Below, piece by piece: positions 5,220 to 7,311 of a DNA stretch of 7,311 nt. Each line of letters opens with the position of its first letter. Positions within the stretch are counted from its first letter, which is position 1. The translations under genes were made by a program, and so were the position numbers. The DNA comes from an uncultured Collinsella sp. (GTDB taxonomy: Bacteria; Actinomycetota; Coriobacteriia; Coriobacteriales; Coriobacteriaceae), in the NCBI GenBank assembly GCA_900752345.1, contig CAADVA010000237.1, forward strand, positions 1 to 7,311, written 5' to 3'. The notes beneath the pieces are model-generated. The model did not search any database, was not told where the DNA came from, and worked only from the letters and a program-made list of their open reading frames with translations.

Positions 5220-5744
5220 ATGAAGAAGACCATCGCAATCGGTTGCGACCATATCGTTACGGACGAGAAGATCTATCTGGCCGACCGCCTGGAGCAGGCT
5301 GGCTACAAGGTGCTCGACTGCGGCACCTACAGCCACACCCGTACGCACTACCCCATCTACGGTAAGGCCGTGGGCGAGGCCGTTGCCAGCGGCAAGGCCG
5401 ACTTTGGCGTGGCCCTGTGCGGCACCGGCATCGGCATCACCAACGCCGTCAACAAGGTTCCCGGCGCCCGCTGCGCCCTGGTTCGCGACATGACCTCTGC
5501 CCTGTATGCCCGTCGCGAGCTCAACGCTAACATCGTTGGCTTTGGCGGCAAGATCACCGGCGAGTTCCTGATGGCCGACATTATGCTTGCCTTCCTGGAG
5601 GAGCCCTACGAGAAGACCCCCGAGCACGATGCCCTGATCGCCAAGATCGATGCCTGTAATAAGGCCGACGCTGAGGCTCAGGCTGACCCGCACTTCTTTG
5701 ACGAGTTCCTCGAGAAGTGGGACCGCGGCGAATACCACGACTAA
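5220..5744 (+). CDS. lacB: Galactose-6-phosphate isomerase subunit LacB
   Basis: The catalytic partner of LacA. At 174 residues it is close to the usual 171. GCDHIVTDEK (8-17) is the phosphate/sugar-binding N-terminus of the RpiB/LacAB fold. ALCGTGIGITNAVNKVPGARCAL (65-87) contains the catalytic Cys67 and the GTGIG loop. REL-NANIVGFGGKITG (99-114) and the C-terminal DPHFFDEFLEKWDRGEYHD (156-174) are also family-typical. The start has AAAGGA at 5207-5212, seven bases upstream. The intergenic stretch from lacA (5157-5219) shows no terminator, so lacA and lacB are probably cotranscribed. The stop codon overlaps a strong Shine-Dalgarno-like AAGGAGGT that no gene follows. Confidence 0.95.
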   Translation: MKKTIAIGCDHIVTDEKIYLADRLEQAGYKVLDCGTYSHTRTHYPIYGKAVGEAVASGKADFGVALCGTGIGITNAVNKVPGARCALVRDMTSALYARRELNANIVGFGGKITGEFLMADIMLAFLEEPYEKTPEHDALIAKIDACNKADAEAQADPHFFDEFLEKWDRGEYHD

Positions 5745-5771
5745 GGAGGTTCCGGCGTTCTACCGAACGCC
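5743..5771 (+). other. Orphan Shine-Dalgarno sequence and hairpin after lacB
   Basis: AAGGAGGT (5743-5750) overlaps the lacB TAA, but no ATG, GTG or TTG follows within translation distance. Instead there is a perfect 7-bp hairpin, GGCGTTC-TACC-GAACGCC (5754-5771), with no T-tract. A second inverted pair, GCCAGA/TCTGGC, spans 5769-5801. This may be the scar of a deleted gene or a processing hairpin. Confidence 0.5.
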
Positions 5772-5888
5772 AGACCAGTCGACGCTGCGAAGCCATCTGG
5801 CGGGCGAGCTGCTCTGATAAAACTTTTGCTTGCTGAGCTCGTGTGCGTCGTTTTGGCGGTACCCGGCATTCTGCAGTTTTTCAATTGA

Positions 5889-5927
5889 CGGCTCGCGTTT
5901 CTGTGAGGGGCGCGGGCCGGTTTTTTT
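5889..5927 (+). terminator. Intrinsic terminator directly upstream of the lacC ribosome binding site
   Basis: CGGCTCGCG (5889-5897) pairs with CGCGGGCCG (5911-5919) through one G-U wobble and is followed by GTTTTTTT (5920-5927). The lacC Shine-Dalgarno CAGGAG (5931-5936) begins four bases later. There is no room for a promoter between them, so transcripts reaching lacC must read through it. Bases 5804-5811 (GCGAGCTG) could pair with 5889-5896 and act as an antiterminator, which is speculative. The remainder of the 198-bp lacB-lacC gap shows no gene and no clear promoter. Confidence 0.7.
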
Positions 5928-5942
5928 AAACAGGAGTTCAAC

Positions 5943-6878
5943 ATGATTCTGACCGTTACCATGAACCCGTCGATTGATACGCGCTATCAGCTCGACAAGC
6001 TGATTATCGACGATGTTAACCGCGTGACGCCCGAAAAGACCGCTGGCGGCAAGGGCCTCAACGTGAGTCGCGTGCTGCTGCAGCTGGGCGACGACGTGCT
6101 CGCGACCGGCCTGCTTGGCGGTCACATGGGTGCCTATATGGCCGAGCTCATGGATGCCGATGGCGTCAAGAACGACTTTGTGCCCATCGCCGGTGAGACG
6201 CGCATCTGCCTGAATATTCTGCACGAGGGCAATCAGACCGAGCTGCTGGAGAGCGGCCCGCAGATCGCCCCGGCCGAGCTCGAGGCCTTTACGGCCAAGT
6301 TCGCCGAGCTTGCAGCGAAGGCGGACGTTGTGACGCTTTCGGGCTCGCTGCCGCGTGGCGTCGATGCCGGCTACTATGCCGAGCTCGTCAAGATCGCCGA
6401 GGAGGCGGGCGCCAAGGTGCTGCTCGACACCTCGGGCGCATCGCTGGAGGCCGCGCTGGAGTCCGACGCTAAGCCTGAGCTCGTAAAGCCCAACCTGACC
6501 GAGATTAACGGCCTGCTGGGTACGTCCTTTACGACTGATGATGTCGATGCCCTGCGCGAGGCGCTCGCCGCCGATGACCGTTTTGCCGGTATCCCCTGGG
6601 TTGTCGTTTCGATGGGCGCTGCCGGTTCGGTGGGCTTCCATGAGGGCCGTGCGTTCCGTGCCAAGACGCCCGCGATTGCGGCTGTGAACGCGACGGGTTC
6701 CGGCGACTCGACCATCGCCGGCTTTGCGCATGCCATCGCTGCCGGTGCCGACGACGTCACGGTGCTCAAGACCGCCAATGCCTGCGGCAAGCTCAACGCC
6801 ATGGATCCCAAGACCGGCCACCTGGTCATGGACCGCTGGGACGAGATTTACAACGGCGTTGAGGTCGTAGAGTTGTAG
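5943..6878 (+). CDS. lacC: Tagatose-6-phosphate kinase (LacC), PfkB family
   Basis: Cytoplasmic ATP-dependent kinase making D-tagatose-1,6-bisphosphate from tagatose-6-phosphate. At 311 residues it matches LacC (310). The N-terminus MILTVTMNPSID (1-12) is the hexose-phosphate kinase signature of the LacC/FruK branch, followed by GGKGLNVSRVL (35-45). ISG-type LSGSLPRGV lies at 132-140 and KPNLTEI at 182-188. The ATP-site motif NATGSGDSTIAG (249-260) carries the anion-hole glycines and the catalytic base Asp255. NAMDPKTGHL (285-294) matches the LacC C-terminus. The start has CAGGAG (5931-5936). 1-Phosphofructokinase is the close alternative by family, but the lacAB neighbours make LacC much more likely. 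It lies beyond a terminator after lacB, so its expression probably depends on read-through. No tagatose-bisphosphate aldolase (lacD) follows, unlike the classical operon. Confidence 0.93.
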   Translation: MILTVTMNPSIDTRYQLDKLIIDDVNRVTPEKTAGGKGLNVSRVLLQLGDDVLATGLLGGHMGAYMAELMDADGVKNDFVPIAGETRICLNILHEGNQTELLESGPQIAPAELEAFTAKFAELAAKADVVTLSGSLPRGVDAGYYAELVKIAEEAGAKVLLDTSGASLEAALESDAKPELVKPNLTEINGLLGTSFTTDDVDALREALAADDRFAGIPWVVVSMGAAGSVGFHEGRAFRAKTPAIAAVNATGSGDSTIAGFAHAIAAGADDVTVLKTANACGKLNAMDPKTGHLVMDRWDEIYNGVEVVEL

Positions 6879-6900
6879 CGGTTGCGACTCCTAATAGAAT

Positions 6901-6964
6901 GAGCGTGGATAATCTCCCGCTTTTGGTGCCCATACGAGCTCAAAGTGGGAGATTTTCCACGCTC
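6901..6964. repeat. Long hairpin repeat downstream of lacC
   Basis: GAGCGTGGATAATCTCCC (6901-6918, continuing to 6925) pairs with 6941-6964, whose reverse complement starts GAGCGTGGAAAATCTCCC. Arms of about 24 bp differ at only two positions plus a one-base length change and flank a 15-bp loop. No T-tract follows on either strand, so it is not a classical terminator. It lies 22 bp after the lacC stop codon and may stabilise or process the mRNA end, or be a dispersed palindromic repeat. Confidence 0.65.
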
Positions 6965-6965
6965 G

Positions 6966-7026
6966 AGTCATTAGTCGTCGGGGACGTTCTTTAATGACCA
7001 GTCGTTTAAGAACATCCCCAATGACT
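6966..7026. repeat. GGGGACGTTC-type palindromic repeat, right copy
   Basis: GGGGACGTTCTT (6980-6991) pairs with AAGAACATCCCC (7008-7019) through one wobble, and AGTCATT (6966-6972) pairs with AATGACT (7020-7026) outside it, leaving a 7-nt bulge on one side. The core decamer matches 3021-3030. It resembles the REP-like repeats that some bacteria mobilise with single-strand transposases, but no such gene is visible here. Confidence 0.5.
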
Positions 7027-7032
7027 ACACTC

Positions 7033-7071
7033 AAAAAACGGCGCCCGTCGGCGATGTTGCCGGCGGGCGCC
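7033..7071 (-). terminator. Intrinsic terminator of the minus-strand gene at the right edge
   Basis: Arms 7040-7052 and 7059-7071 (GGCGCCCG/CGGGCGCC plus CGGC/GCCG across one wobble) enclose a 6-nt loop. On the minus strand they are followed by GTTTTTTG (complement of 7032-7039). It lies 50 bp after the minus-strand stop codon. Confidence 0.88.
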
Positions 7072-7120
7072 GTGGTCGTGTAGGCGCTATTTGTTAAGTG
7101 CGTGCGTTCGAGCTCGCGTG

Positions 7121-7311
7121 CTACAGCGAGTCGATAAAGCGCTGCTGGGCGGCGCGTCCTGCCTCGTCCCATTTAAAGACGCCGGCGTTGTCGAGCACGT
7201 GGCCAACCACCACGCCCACCTCCTCGTGCAGGATATCGATGGCGTTGTCGGTCGTAAGTTCATCGGCGCGGCGAGCAAAGACGTCATCGGGCCACGCGGG
7301 GTGGGTGCGGC
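7121..7311 (-). CDS. C-terminal end of an unrecognised protein (partial)
   Basis: The last 62 residues of a minus-strand gene whose start lies beyond the window. The frame is open to base 7311 and ends at TAG (7121-7123). The tail contains THPAWPDDVFARRADELTTD, then a hydrophobic stretch EVGVVVGHVLDNAGVFKWDE, and ends AAQQRFIDSL. There is no transmembrane segment or motif that I can name. It has neighbour-like codon use (GCC, CTG, ATC rich) and is followed by a strong minus-strand terminator, which supports it as real. It converges on lacC and does not resemble the lacD aldolase that would be expected near lacC. Confidence 0.6.
   Translation of the reverse strand, partial: RTHPAWPDDVFARRADELTTDNAIDILHEEVGVVVGHVLDNAGVFKWDEAGRAAQQRFIDSL

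Noticed and set aside
5760..6821. Long minus-strand open frame (353 residues) opposite lacC
   Set aside because: LacC on the plus strand is unmistakable; the antisense frame is a product of high G+C codon bias, has no family features and would start within the lacC 3' end.
6891..7172. Minus-strand frame of 93 residues between lacC and the right-edge gene
   Set aside because: It crosses two hairpin repeats and a strong terminator and overlaps the better-supported minus-strand gene end in another frame.
1..7311. CRISPR array, tRNA, rRNA, transposase or phage genes
   Set aside because: I found no regularly spaced direct repeats, cloverleaf sequence, rRNA signature or mobile-element coding sequence; the repeats present are palindromic and few.

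Overview
The window looks like a stretch of chromosome from a Gram-positive gut anaerobe of the Coriobacteriia, most likely Collinsella. This is inferred from the G+C-rich genes with A+T-richer intergenic gaps, the Lactobacillales-like lac proteins in that base composition, and short GGGGACGTTC repeats that I associate with Collinsella intergenic DNA. No rRNA or other taxonomic marker is present, so the assignment is tentative.

The content is a lactose / galactose-6-phosphate catabolic locus. On the left, a minus-strand lactose-type PTS permease (lacE, cut by the window edge) is divergent from a plus-strand LacI-family regulator. The gap between them (1027-1383) carries three copies of a 16-bp operator-like site. 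Next come lacF (PTS EIIA, 2603-2941) with a terminator, a repeat-rich gap with a 154-bp element bounded by perfect 23-bp inverted repeats, and an uncharacterised multi-pass membrane protein (3407-4420) with its own terminator. A regulatory gap (4490-4727) precedes lacA and lacB (the two galactose-6-phosphate isomerase subunits). A 198-bp gap with an intrinsic terminator abutting the next ribosome binding site leads to lacC (tagatose-6-phosphate kinase). The right end holds two hairpin-forming repeats, a minus-strand terminator, and the last 62 codons of an unrecognised minus-strand gene.

Together LacE and LacF would import lactose as lactose-6-phosphate. A phospho-beta-galactosidase (not in the window) would release galactose-6-phosphate, LacAB would isomerise it to tagatose-6-phosphate, and LacC would phosphorylate it to tagatose-1,6-bisphosphate. 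The aldolase and LacG are not here. Unlike the compact lacABCDFEG operons of staphylococci and lactococci, the genes are split into several units, each with its own gap.

The genes are recognisable members of known families. The more unusual material is in the gaps: two separate sets of shared cis-motifs (one at lacE/lacI, another shared by the lacF and lacA upstream regions), a possible attenuator before lacC, and several inverted-repeat elements of unknown nature.
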